DNA from: Diadema setosum | Taxonomy: Eukaryota > Echinodermata > Echinoidea > Diadematoida > Diadematidae | Assembly (NCBI GenBank): GCA_033980235.1 | Contig: CM067067.1 | Coordinates: 21,465,403-21,529,402 of the forward strand | Reading direction: 5' to 3' | DNA: 64,000 bases | In this document: positions 11,241 through 20,089 of the stretch, piece after piece | Numbering within the stretch: the stretch's first letter is position 1 | How the letters are laid out: each line of letters opens with the position of its first letter | Notes under the pieces: model-generated | The model's database searches: none | Seen by the model: only the letters and a program-made list of their open reading frames with translations | Told to the model about the DNA's origin: nothing | Position numbers and translations under genes: made by a program

Positions 11241-11553
11241 AAAACAAATCTTTTTTTTTTGGGGGGGGGGGGTTGGGGTCGTAGAGATTATTATTCCTTA
11301 ATCATTCTTAACTAGGTCTATTTAATATATTGCCACGCATATTGTTGCTTGTATGTCTCACCTGTCCTTGGACACCGTGTAACTCCCTTAAAGTCAACTA
11401 CCAAGAGGTATTCAAGTACTCACTCATAGAGTTGATAGCTTTCAATGACTGACAGCCAATATCGTCTCTCTGAAGAAGATAGAAAATACGAACTGATTCC
11501 AGAATCTCGCATACATTGACATATGGCAGGGCGAGACACTAACCTTTTTGTGG

Positions 11554-11740
11554 TTGGTGTCGTGCCATATGATTTATCTTTTGGTGTTCCGCTCGGGCTA
11601 CTAAACTCTTTAAATCTGAAATTTTGGTGGCCCGAAAAAAAATGTGTTGGCCCAAGATAAAAACAAAAGTAACAGTCCATTTTTGAATCGTAGTTGCCAC
11701 ATCGGGCCACCAAAAGATAAATCATATGGCACGACACCAA
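11554..11740. repeat. Inverted repeat with perfect 33-bp arms
   Basis: The arms 11554-11586 and 11708-11740 are perfect inverted copies, beginning TTGGTGTCGTGCCATATGAT. A 121-bp spacer separates them and contains GTGGCCC/GGGCCAC-type motifs. Perfect arms suggest a young MITE-like foldback or a transcribed hairpin. No protein is predicted from it. Confidence 0.75.
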
Positions 11741-11759
11741 TTTTTAGTGGCTCCGGGCC

Positions 11760-12589
11760 ACCTGGTCACTACTAATGTCGGGCCCTGCATTTTTGACAAC
11801 ACTAACATTCTTATTTAATGGCAACGGTCCTCAAACATAATAAGATTTAATTTCTTGGTATCCCGACAATGAAATTTGGCGTCCCCTCCCTCTCAAAAAA
11901 AAAAATAAAATAAAGAAAACATAATTAAGAAATGAAATGATTTAATTCAACATGGAAACGTTTCAAAAATCTGGATTATGTGAGAAATTACAAGGTACTA
12001 GAACGTGAGAACGAAAAAAAAAAACGCTACAAAATAAGAAACGTTTTGATAACACACTAATCAGCAATTATTTTTATACTTGAAACGTTTCTAAAACAAT
12101 TGTAAACCATGACAATTGTGTTCAAATGAGCGGATAAAAGGCTTCTATGTTCCACGTACTTTGACAAAGCTCACTTTGTGTAACATTTAATTTTGAATTG
12201 AGGCATAAACATGGGTTGTTGTTTTTTTCAATATCATCACATATTTATGAAATGATTACTTCTCACTGAGTGGCATTTATACTAGTATATTTATATAGAT
12301 AAACGTTTGTCGTGAAATTTGGAAGTGAGAAGACAAAAATAGTTTGGCAAAATATTGTCGTAAAATACTCTGAGTTTGGCCATGTGGTCTATCAAGTCAA
12401 TGTGTAGTTTCTTTATGTGTATTATCCACGTTACTGTGGATGTGTACGCCTACATTGTATGTATATGTCTTTGTATCTTTGTTCTACCTTTTATCGCTTC
12501 TCTTAATGTTTCTATACTGTGCCGTATGTATGTACTCCTGTGTACAGGCGTTTCCATCTTTTGTTTGTTTGCTTGTTTGCTTCAATTTC
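11760..12589. other. No supported feature
   Basis: AT-rich with A-runs. A cysteine-rich frame near 12376-12654 partly overlaps the SINE that follows and has no recognised domain. Confidence 0.4.
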
Positions 12590-12873
12590 CATCTGAGCAG
12601 TTGGTTGGATGGTCCAAATGCCGCTGCTGTAGCTGGTACAGTAACTGGATGTAATGCGGGACCACTTCACCGGATTATGCACCCTGTTTGCGATGAATGA
12701 AACTGGATCTTTTACGTGCATGAGTTGTGAGTCTCTTTACACATGGGAACTCCTTTATGTCATATATCCGAAGGACAGAGTGTTTTTGCCTCTTGCTCTG
12801 TGAAGGGACGATGTGGTTACACACAATATTGCTCACCTAGACTCGGGGAATCGAACCTGGGTCCTTTTGGATC

Positions 12874-13121
12874 GGTTACAGCTCGTTATTCCGAAGGCTC
12901 TTTAGTCCGAAGATTCTTCATTCCGAAGGTTCGTTGTTCCGAATTTCATTTTCGGATCAACGAATCTTCGGAATAACGAACCTTCGGAATAACGCCACAA
13001 ATGTTCGGATTAACGAACCCTTTTTCATTTTCGGATTAACGAACCTCTAGGTATAGGGAATTTGCGTGTTTCGGATTAACGAACCTTCGGAATAGCGAAC
13101 TTTCGGAATAACGAACAGCAC
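12874..13121. mobile_element. Foldback element built of TTCGGAATAACGAAC motifs
   Basis: Repeated TTATTCCGAAGG-type units in the left half and CTTCGGAATAACGAAC units in the right half form overlapping palindromes. CCTTTTGGATC-like sequence flanks both sides (12863-12873 and about 13122-13132). The element is inserted in the tRNA head of a SINE. The related element at 53770-54710 carries the same terminal motif. Confidence 0.55.
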
Positions 13122-13132
13122 CCCTTTGGATC

Positions 13133-13290
13133 AGGGCCCCATTTCACAAAAGATGCAACTCTTGCTGGAATGGCAACTTCCCATAGCAACAGCCAATCAG
13201 GAAGCTGGATTTTTGTCATTATACCCTGACAATTGCCATTAATTCAGCAAAAATTGCTACCATATCTACTGTTTATAAAAATTGGGCCCT
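13133..13290. mobile_element. MITE with AGGGCCC terminal inverted repeats
   Basis: The ends are AGGGCCCCATTTCACAAA and TTTATAAAAATTGGGCCCT, which are inverted relative to each other. The interior contains the motif GCCAATCAGGAAGC. The reverse complement of that interior (TTCCTGATTGGCTG) recurs at 62668-62805, so this is a dispersed family. It sits in the split SINE next to the TTCGGAATAACG element. Confidence 0.55.
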
Positions 13291-13631
13291 GGAGGGATCG
13301 ACGCACTACGGACTGAGCCAAAACACCGCCCATCGTATCTTTATTCTACCTTTTCTGTTTCTCTCTGTCTTCTATTCTCCCTGTTCTGTACAATCTAACT
13401 AAGCTATTCGGTGTGGCCGCCCTTTTGTAAAACAACATTATTATCATTACGTCTGTTTCGGTGCTCCAGAGATCCTCGAGAAGTTCGGATTGTATATGGT
13501 TTTGATATAGTAAGTACTTGTAACTATTTCTGTCAACTGGACAAAAGGAATCTTTACCTACTTATGGAGGATAGTGTTCTTCTATTCCTTTTTTAAAGGT
13601 AAAGTGGTGAAGTAACACAATTGCTTGTTAA

Positions 13632-14047
13632 AGGTATTAGCCCACATTTGTAAACCTGCAGCAATTGGTCTCATAGTTAGCATGGAGTTTGGGTATGATT
13701 GCAGTAATACCTGTGCAAAATTTCTTACTTTCATAAAAATAAACGAAAATGCACCGTATGCATGCTAAAACGCTCGCTAGCTCCGGTCCACGTACGTACT
13801 ACATGCATGCGATACATGTGTAAGTTACATGTACGTAGCTAGCCCGCGCTCGTAATTCGATTTTGGGTCGGATTGACCCGGTTTGAAAATTGATTTTAAA
13901 ACGATGATTTTCTCTCTTTTATCGAATGGTATAGACAAAGAGCAACAGGTGAGGTATGTTACTGTTATAACTTGTACTTGAAGTCATATTTGACCTGTTT
14001 TATGCAGTTTTTGATTTTCGTGGGTTTGCAAATGTGGGCTAATACCT
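13632..14047. mobile_element. 416-bp MITE with TTAA target duplication
   Basis: Terminal inverted repeats AGGTATTAGCCCACATTTG and CAAATGTGGGCTAATACCT bound the element. TTAA lies immediately outside on both sides (13628-13631 and 14048-14051). A TTAA duplication is the hallmark of piggyBac-type insertion, though these termini do not start with the usual piggyBac CCY triplet. The interior has a nested palindromic zone near 13760-13850 rich in GCTAGC, CATGCATG and GTACGT. There is no transposase. Confidence 0.7.
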
Positions 14048-14289
14048 TTAAGATATCAAAGCCTTTGTGGAGATTAGTCCGCACAGGTTAATAAAGCATC
14101 TGTTGCGTAATTTGCCAAAACAAGGCGCGTCCTCAAGCATCTGCGCTGTGACTGTAATCAATAGCAAAACAGCGTGTGTCTTAGTGTATGCGATGATTAT
14201 ACCCTCGGGTTCCAGAGGTTACTTTTACGTACATTTTCTTTTTTTTTTCTTACCAGTTTGCCTGGATGAAAATGAGAATATCGCTGAAT

Positions 14290-14960
14290 AGATGCAATAT
14301 TCTTTGAATTTAAATCGCAAGCTGAAAGTTTGACAGATGAAGAAAGATTATCTCAATAATTCCCAAAACGCTATTCAAAAAAACCCCAAACGAACATGGA
14401 AAGTGTTAAAAAAATGACAATGAAATAAAAGTTTTTCCCCGTCATCTTATGTCATATTAATCGTTATTAGCATTTGGATCAATCAGGTGGCATATTCGTC
14501 TATACACTAAGCTGGTATTCTCGACTTCTAAACTGTTTTACTTGTTTTCAACTGTAAAGTCATATCATATTTATTTCCTGTTACGTTCCGAGCTTGCATG
14601 AGCCATGTTATTCCTTGAGAATTGAAACGAATACAAAATGTAAAATGAGAAATTGCATGTCCCGAAATATACCATTAGTTGATTGTAGAAGCCTTAAATG
14701 CCCCAGCAATGTGGACGTGCGACACATAACAGCAATAGTGTTTTTATCTTTCAATCTTTTAAAATGACGTGTAAATAAGCTTGATATTATATGTTCATTC
14801 GTTCCGAGACACCATCGTATTCTATACGTCTCCTTAGACACTCCATACATCTGGTGATTTCCGGTTTTGCTTTTGTATTTCATATTTAGTTCGGTTGAAT
14901 TTCGTATTTCATGTTTAGTTGGGTTGTGTTGTATAGTTCTTAGATTGATGTCGATTTAAG
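14290..14960. other. No supported feature
   Basis: AT-rich unique DNA. A direct repeat TTCGTATTTCAT-type sequence near 14870-14915 is the only structure seen. Confidence 0.35.
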
Positions 14961-14968
14961 GGTGTGTT

Positions 14969-15519
14969 AATAGGGAGTTTTAGATTTTCGTGACGGGGAC
15001 GTTCAGAGGAAAAAAAAAATGTTCTGAACATTTTATAGCTTGCGTCGTCTGAGTTTTTCACTCTGCGTTCTGGGGTATTTTTACGTCCGCTCAATTCACA
15101 ACGTAGAGAGCTACTTTATTCACCGATCATATGGGGTGTACCAGAACTCTACACACAGTAGAGTAGAGTTCTGTGCTCCCGTCCCCGTATCTAAGCAGTT
15201 TCGCTTACACCGTACAGGACGGAGGCGTGGGGACAAGATCGCTGATTGGCTGGCTGGCTGGCTCACTCACTCACTCACTCCTGCCCAGCATCGGGACCGA
15301 ACGCTATTTTGGCCGAGTACCGTACTCGTTTTCTCCAGGACGGGACGTTTCTCGGATTTGATCATGCGTAGAAGCAAATTTTGCACACGGCACGCTCAAC
15401 TCCCGGCCGCGTCGTGCTTGCGAAAACTTCCTATTTTTCAACACGACGCAGGGAAGAGGAGAACGTCCAGCGCAAGCGTCGTTTAAAACGTCCGCGTCGC
15501 AAATCTAAAGCTCCCTATT
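14969..15519. mobile_element. 551-bp inverted-repeat element, AATAGGGAG termini
   Basis: The left end AATAGGGAGTTTTAGATTTT and the right end CTAAAGCTCCCTATT form inverted repeats extending about 38 bp, through GACGGGGACGTTC on the left and AACGTCCGCGTCGC on the right. The interior is GC-richer and contains TGGCTGGCTGGC and CTCACTCACTCACTC runs. An open frame of about 148 codons inside it starts as TTG and has no transposase motif; I read it as incidental. Confidence 0.6.
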
Positions 15520-15536
15520 GCTCAATTTGCGAATGC

Positions 15537-15612
15537 AGAATCAGCGTTTTGAAACGCTGATTCAAAACGCTGGTTCAAAACGCTGATTCAAAAGGCTGAT
15601 TTAAAACGCCGT
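15537..15612. repeat. 13-bp tandem repeat, about five units
   Basis: The unit AAACGCTGATTCA recurs as GCTGATTCA, GCTGGTTCA, GCTGATTCA, GCTGATTTA and GCCGTTCA in direct tandem. The first units also form a palindrome with AATCAGCGTTTT immediately upstream. It abuts the inverted-repeat element on its left. Confidence 0.75.
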
Positions 15613-15960
15613 TCAGGGGAGCACTGTTTATGCTCACTTTCTTCGAGCTTGGAAAGAGCGTTTACGATTGCTTCGTTGACCTCAGCAGAGGCAGGTCAAA
15701 TTGGGGCGCGCGCTTTTTCGGAAGTTCTGGCCTGAGTATGTGCATTATTGTTCACGTTCAGTAGCATGTCTAATATCATTTCGATTATTTTACTAATACA
15801 CACGCATGGACTGTGGACAATGATAGGAAATACAAGTATTTATTTCATCGACAAACTGTTGACAAAATCGGATTGTAATGAGCTCTTCATGCACTATCGT
15901 TTCTTTGTACGTACTGATATACAAATGTACCAACAGGGAGCTCGAGGGATTAACACCGCT

Positions 15961-16156
15961 GGGTCCCGTTGCATAAAACTTTTTTAGCAACCTTAAAAAA
16001 TTCAGGTTGGGATTTGCCCAACCTGATTTTTTTAAGGTTGCTAACATAAGAATGTAAAATCCGTTGCATAAAAACTCTGGTTGGGAGCTTCCAACCGGAA
16101 TTTTGTGATTTCAACCGGAAAAAAAAAATCCGGTTGGAGTTTTATGCAACGGGCCC
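15961..16156. mobile_element. 196-bp MITE with GGGYCCCGTTGCATAAAA termini
   Basis: The left end GGGTCCCGTTGCATAAAACT matches the inverted right end AGTTTTATGCAACGGGCCC. Inside are two sub-hairpins, AGCAACCTTAAAAAA / TTTTTTAAGGTTGCT and CCAACCGGAA / TCCGGTTGG, so the whole element folds on itself more than once. The GGGCCC/GTTGCATAAA ends resemble those of the element at 33306-33622, suggesting one superfamily. Confidence 0.65.
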
Positions 16157-16159
16157 TAG

Positions 16160-16860
16160 CACAGTATTCGAAAGGTTCTGGCCTGGCGCGCGCATTTTCA
16201 CGTGAACCGGAAAAGCGATGGAATGACGTCATTTAAACGCGTATAGGATGTGACTTGCGTTTATACTTCCCCATGAAACGTGATTAGTCAGAAACGCCCA
16301 TTGTGAACGTACATATTGATCTAATTGAGATACATGTATAAGTAAACTTAATGAAACAAAACAAAAATGCTTGCATGCTTTTTCCCCTTTATCATTATGC
16401 CATAATGACGTGATTATGATGATTATGACTAATGATCTCATCCTTATTATCAAAAGTAGCGATAATGCTATAGCTAACTTTTTTATTATCTTTTCAATCA
16501 CTTAACATAATACGACAGATATTAACTATCACACTGGATTTTACTTCTTCATTCGTTTTTTGTTTTTTTGTTTTTTTTTTTTTGCTACCCGATATTGTGC
16601 AGGATAACGACAAAATATGTCAAAAGCGATTAAATACAAAAGTTTCAATAGCACGGCAATATCCTGCACCAACATTTTGCAGCTTGCCTCGGGATGTAAA
16701 CTGCTGAATTGTTCATGAGCATATTATTATGCTTCCTCTTGCCTACCGAAGGCTGCATAAACGAAAGTCGAGTCGGTTCGGAAAGACTAGAGTGCGATTT
16801 TCGCCGTATTTGAGAACATCTGCTATGCCATAATAGAAAGCATTTACATCGTCCGTCTCC
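16160..16860. other. No supported gene
   Basis: AT-rich with a poly-T run near 16560-16583. No exon-like signal seen. Confidence 0.4.
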
Positions 16861-16866
16861 CTTGCA

Positions 16867-16867
<1 letters not shown>

Positions 16868-16926
<59 letters not shown>

Positions 16927-16952
16927 GCGCCTGTGTGTGTGTATGTGTGTGA
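16868..16952. repeat. (GT)n microsatellite
   Basis: About 28 uninterrupted GT units, then an interrupted GT tail. Confidence 0.95.
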
Positions 16953-17438
16953 ATGTATGTTTATCTAACTGTCAATGAAACGTGCTATATCGCTAGAAAG
17001 GGGCTATGAGTTTAACCCTCTTGAAAGGGGAAAAAAAAAACCTCAAGAATGCGATTAATGTATCATGCGTACGTTACTGTCGATGGTAATCTTAACGCTA
17101 TATATGAGAGGATGGAGCGTTTTTACCGCCTCCTGCAGGCGGCTTATAGGTGGCAAGTGATATCGCCTTGGACACCTCTCTCAGGAAACGATAACAGCAA
17201 CAACGCCAACAACACAAACTTTAACAAGTGGTAGAGCTACATCCCCTCACTCTGAGAAGAGCCATCACAACGTCGAAGAATTCAGAGAATGGTGTTGCAT
17301 CTCTTGTCTTATCCACACTTCAAAGTTTCAATTATTGCCCACATTAAAATTGCCTATCACTTAATTCCGTAGGAATTCATTCCGTAGGAATCCCCACATA
17401 TTTTTATGTCATAGGAAGTCACTGTGTGAAGGAAATCA

Positions 17439-17440
<2 letters not shown>

Positions 17441-17532
<92 letters not shown>

Positions 17533-17545
17533 ATATAATGGGTGT
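17441..17545. repeat. (TA)n microsatellite
   Basis: A long TA array, with a GTGTGTGT interruption near 17493-17502 and degenerate TATACATA after it. Confidence 0.95.
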
Positions 17546-17601
17546 AAGTATATATATATACATATACATATATATACAGGAGAAACTTATCGTGCTTTAC
17601 A

Positions 17602-17740
17602 CTAACAGTTTATTTTCAATTCACAAATTTTTGGGTACCTTGCCCTTTGTCTAGTGATTTCCATTATGTGAAGAAGTCTGGAAATCACTTGATAAAGGGC
17701 ATGGTACCGGAAAATGTATGCACTGAAAATTACCTGTTGG
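17602..17740. mobile_element. 139-bp foldback element
   Basis: The left arm (CTAACAG ... GGGTACCTTGCCCTTTGT ... GATTTCCA) pairs with the right arm (TGGAAATCA ... AAAGGGCATGGTACC ... CCTGTTGG). The arms are about 60 bp with scattered mismatches around a 15-base loop. The length and structure fit a MITE of hairpin type. Confidence 0.6.
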
Positions 17741-17769
17741 TGTTCAGCATGATGGGCCCCTGGAGGAAT

Positions 17770-17815
17770 TTCAATTCAATTCAATTCAATTCAAACTTTA
17801 TTTTCACTTTTTTTT
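17770..17815 (-). mobile_element. LINE 3' end with (TTGAA)n tail
   Basis: On the minus strand GTGAAAATAAAG runs into about five TTGAA units, the same terminus as the plus-strand LINE that ends at 11040 (GTGAAAATAAAGTTGAA). This marks another copy of the same or a related LINE family inserted in the opposite orientation. Body sequence is not recognisable. Confidence 0.55.
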
Positions 17816-17932
17816 TTCAGCAGAATGTACAAGAAACAATATGATGAATTTGACATGCGAGTCGATGACAGGGATAACAACATAACCAGTTCTCCTGCTA
17901 CCGATATTGTTTTACCAACACGTGGATTACGA

Positions 17933-17935
<3 letters not shown>

Positions 17936-17996
<61 letters not shown>

Positions 17997-18012
17997 TACA
18001 CGCGCACACACG
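17936..18012. repeat. (CA)n microsatellite
   Basis: About 27 CA units followed by CGCACACATA degenerate units. Confidence 0.95.
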
Positions 18013-18061
18013 CACACATATCCTTGTGTGTGGGTGTATATCTGTACGTATACATTGTATA

Positions 18062-18240
18062 GATGATGACTGGCGGGGGATGGAACATACCGAATGTTCC
18101 ACCCGAAGGGTTTGAAATGCTATTGAGGGAGGTTATAAGTCCCGAGACGAAGTCGAGGGACTTATAGCCTCCCGAAATAGCATTTCAAACCCTGAGGGTG
18201 GAACGTTTGGTACATGTTCCCGACAACAAAAGTCATCATC
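18062..18240. mobile_element. 179-bp hairpin element
   Basis: Outer arms GATGATGACT and AGTCATCATC bound a strong inner hairpin. GGGTTTGAAATGCTATT pairs with AATAGCATTTCAAACCC, and GGGAGGTTATAAGTCCC pairs with GGGACTTATAGCCTCCC. The loop is a 13-bp palindromic GAGACGAAGTCGA. GGAACAT motifs next to the stems are also inverted. Confidence 0.7.
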
Positions 18241-18255
18241 TGTTATATTAGTTAT

Positions 18256-18516
18256 ATGGGTTAGTCAAATACGTTAAATACGTCAACGTCAACCACGAGC
18301 ACAACGCACTCGATATCGCTCGCTCGCTCGCGTGTTGTAGGGCCAAATTCACTGTGCGCGCGCCCGCGTTCCTAGGCCTTCTGTCATTTATTACGTGAAA
18401 ATGTTTTCCCATGGAAGAACATTACAAAAATGTTCGCCCATGGGCGAACATAACGAATGTGCCTCCATCACGTGACTGTGTTTAGCCAATCACTAACCGG
18501 TATTTGACTAACCCAT
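18256..18516. mobile_element. Inverted-repeat element next to the hairpin
   Basis: The 17-bp ends ATGGGTTAGTCAAATAC and GTATTTGACTAACCCAT are perfect inverted copies, 18256-18272 and 18500-18516. Inside lies a second palindrome, ATGTTCGCCCATGGGCGAAC with flanking repeats near 18404-18450, plus a CpG-rich stretch with CGCTCGCTCGCTCGCG. It may form one compound element with 18062-18240. Confidence 0.55.
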
Positions 18517-18519
18517 CTA

Positions 18520-20030
18520 ATATTATCCAATGAGGGGACCCACAAACGCATTTTCCTTTGTTTGCATAAATGTATGTGAACATGTACGAAAGTCAAATAA
18601 ACTTAACGTAAAGTAATAGTCAGCACAAACCGTATCGATGGAATCACCTCCGTGACATAATCATATGAGATCATAATATCATGTGCTTCTCTTTGCATTA
18701 AACACCTTAAATATATATGTGACAATTTTGTGGATCCTTAATAGAAATCAGCTTTGCTGGTTTTGCTCATCGGGGTGTTCCACCCCATGAGTTGGAAATA
18801 ATTTCAATTCAAATAAATTAGAAATCAAAATTCAAGATTCTTCATTTATGATAATGTCCTGGGTACAATTTTGTTGCTGTTTAAAGCATTTGTTCCGAAG
18901 GATCTATGAAAAAAAAATGGACTATACGCCACACATCAATCATTTACACAGACTCAACAAAATGTAATCATCAATTTCAATCATTTTTTTTTATCCGACT
19001 GTATTTTGTTATTTTCTCGTTTAAGACAATGGAAAGAAATGAATTGGGAAAAGGTGTCCATGTGTTTTTACAACATACCTCTTCTCTGTACACTTCGTAA
19101 AAATAAGTAATGGTTGGAGTACATGTTTCTGTCTTTAAAGATTATCGTTTAACGTTATGTAAAGAAGTCACACCTCATGAAATATAAGTTTATCACAAGA
19201 GATTTCAAAACAAGGCCTTAGTACTACCCTGGCCATTTTAATATCACACCAGAAACAGCATAACAAAGTAGAACTAACGGCTTCACCATTTCAACAGAAT
19301 GGATGTTCATACGCATGCAGAATGGCCTCTACTCATCTTAACTCATCAGTAGACCAATGACAGAAAAATTCCAGATGCTTTACTTCATAATCTATGAACT
19401 TGCATTGTGAAAACCATTCAACAGTATAATCAAATACAGATATTGTCGTCGAAATTAAACTTTCAGAAATGGCACTCAGACAAATTTTTTTTTATCCCTT
19501 TTTCGTTCTTACTCTCATGTAAATGAGCAGAGGGGAACATTGTACCACTGTGTTCAGATAATTGTCACCAAACTTTGAGTTTCATGCATTCAAAATTGTG
19601 GTATGACCATCGACCGTGCCCAGCTCTATCATATTATTATTATTCGTCTTCCCCCGAAGGAAAAAAAATCAATAGCAGGCAGATCGTTTTGGGTAGATCA
19701 GTAGTTACACATACCTCCTTTAATGGTGCACTTAGTAGAGGCAAACAAGAAGAAGAAGAAAAAGAACAACAACACAGCATGCACTCTTGTGATTACATCG
19801 ATGACGCAACTGTAGTGTCGAATCCCTATAAAACTAGAACTGGGGGAAGGGCTGATATATATCTGATGAAAGCTACAACAGTGTACTGAACTCTGAGGAT
19901 CGGTCGGTGGCGTTTCCCGTGGACAACACACATCGTAAGCCACATTACGACGTTTCCCGCACGTATGTACATGTATTTGCAATGCCTGCATGTTGGAGTC
20001 AACCACTTGTATGTCTTCGTTTGCCTCGTT
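18520..20030. other. No supported gene
   Basis: AT-rich unique DNA. Frames up to 104 codons (19575-19889) show no domain, signal peptide or splice-site framing. Confidence 0.4.
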
Positions 20031-20033
20031 ATT

Positions 20034-20035
<2 letters not shown>

Positions 20036-20084
<49 letters not shown>
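20036..20084. repeat. (TA)n microsatellite
   Basis: Uninterrupted TA array of about 24 units. Confidence 0.95.
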
Positions 20085-20085
<1 letters not shown>

Positions 20086-20089
20086 GCAG

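Larger units (their letters stand above)
12590..13331 (-). mobile_element. tRNA-derived SINE split by two later insertions
   Basis: On the minus strand the tRNA-like head starts at 13331-13300 (GGCTCAGTCCGTAG, an A box). It resumes at 12864-12846 with the B box GGTTCGATTCCCC, and the body continues to about 12590. The two halves of the head are separated by about 430 bp made of two elements (12874-13121 and 13133-13290). GGATC-containing sequence recurs at each junction (12869-12873, 13128-13132, 13295-13299), consistent with target-site duplication. The body carries GGGACC/GGATCTTTTACGTGC motifs that I remember from widespread invertebrate SINEs. Confidence 0.6.

Noticed and set aside
15040..15486. 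148-codon frame
   Set aside because: It is inside the inverted-repeat element and shows no transposase-like motifs.
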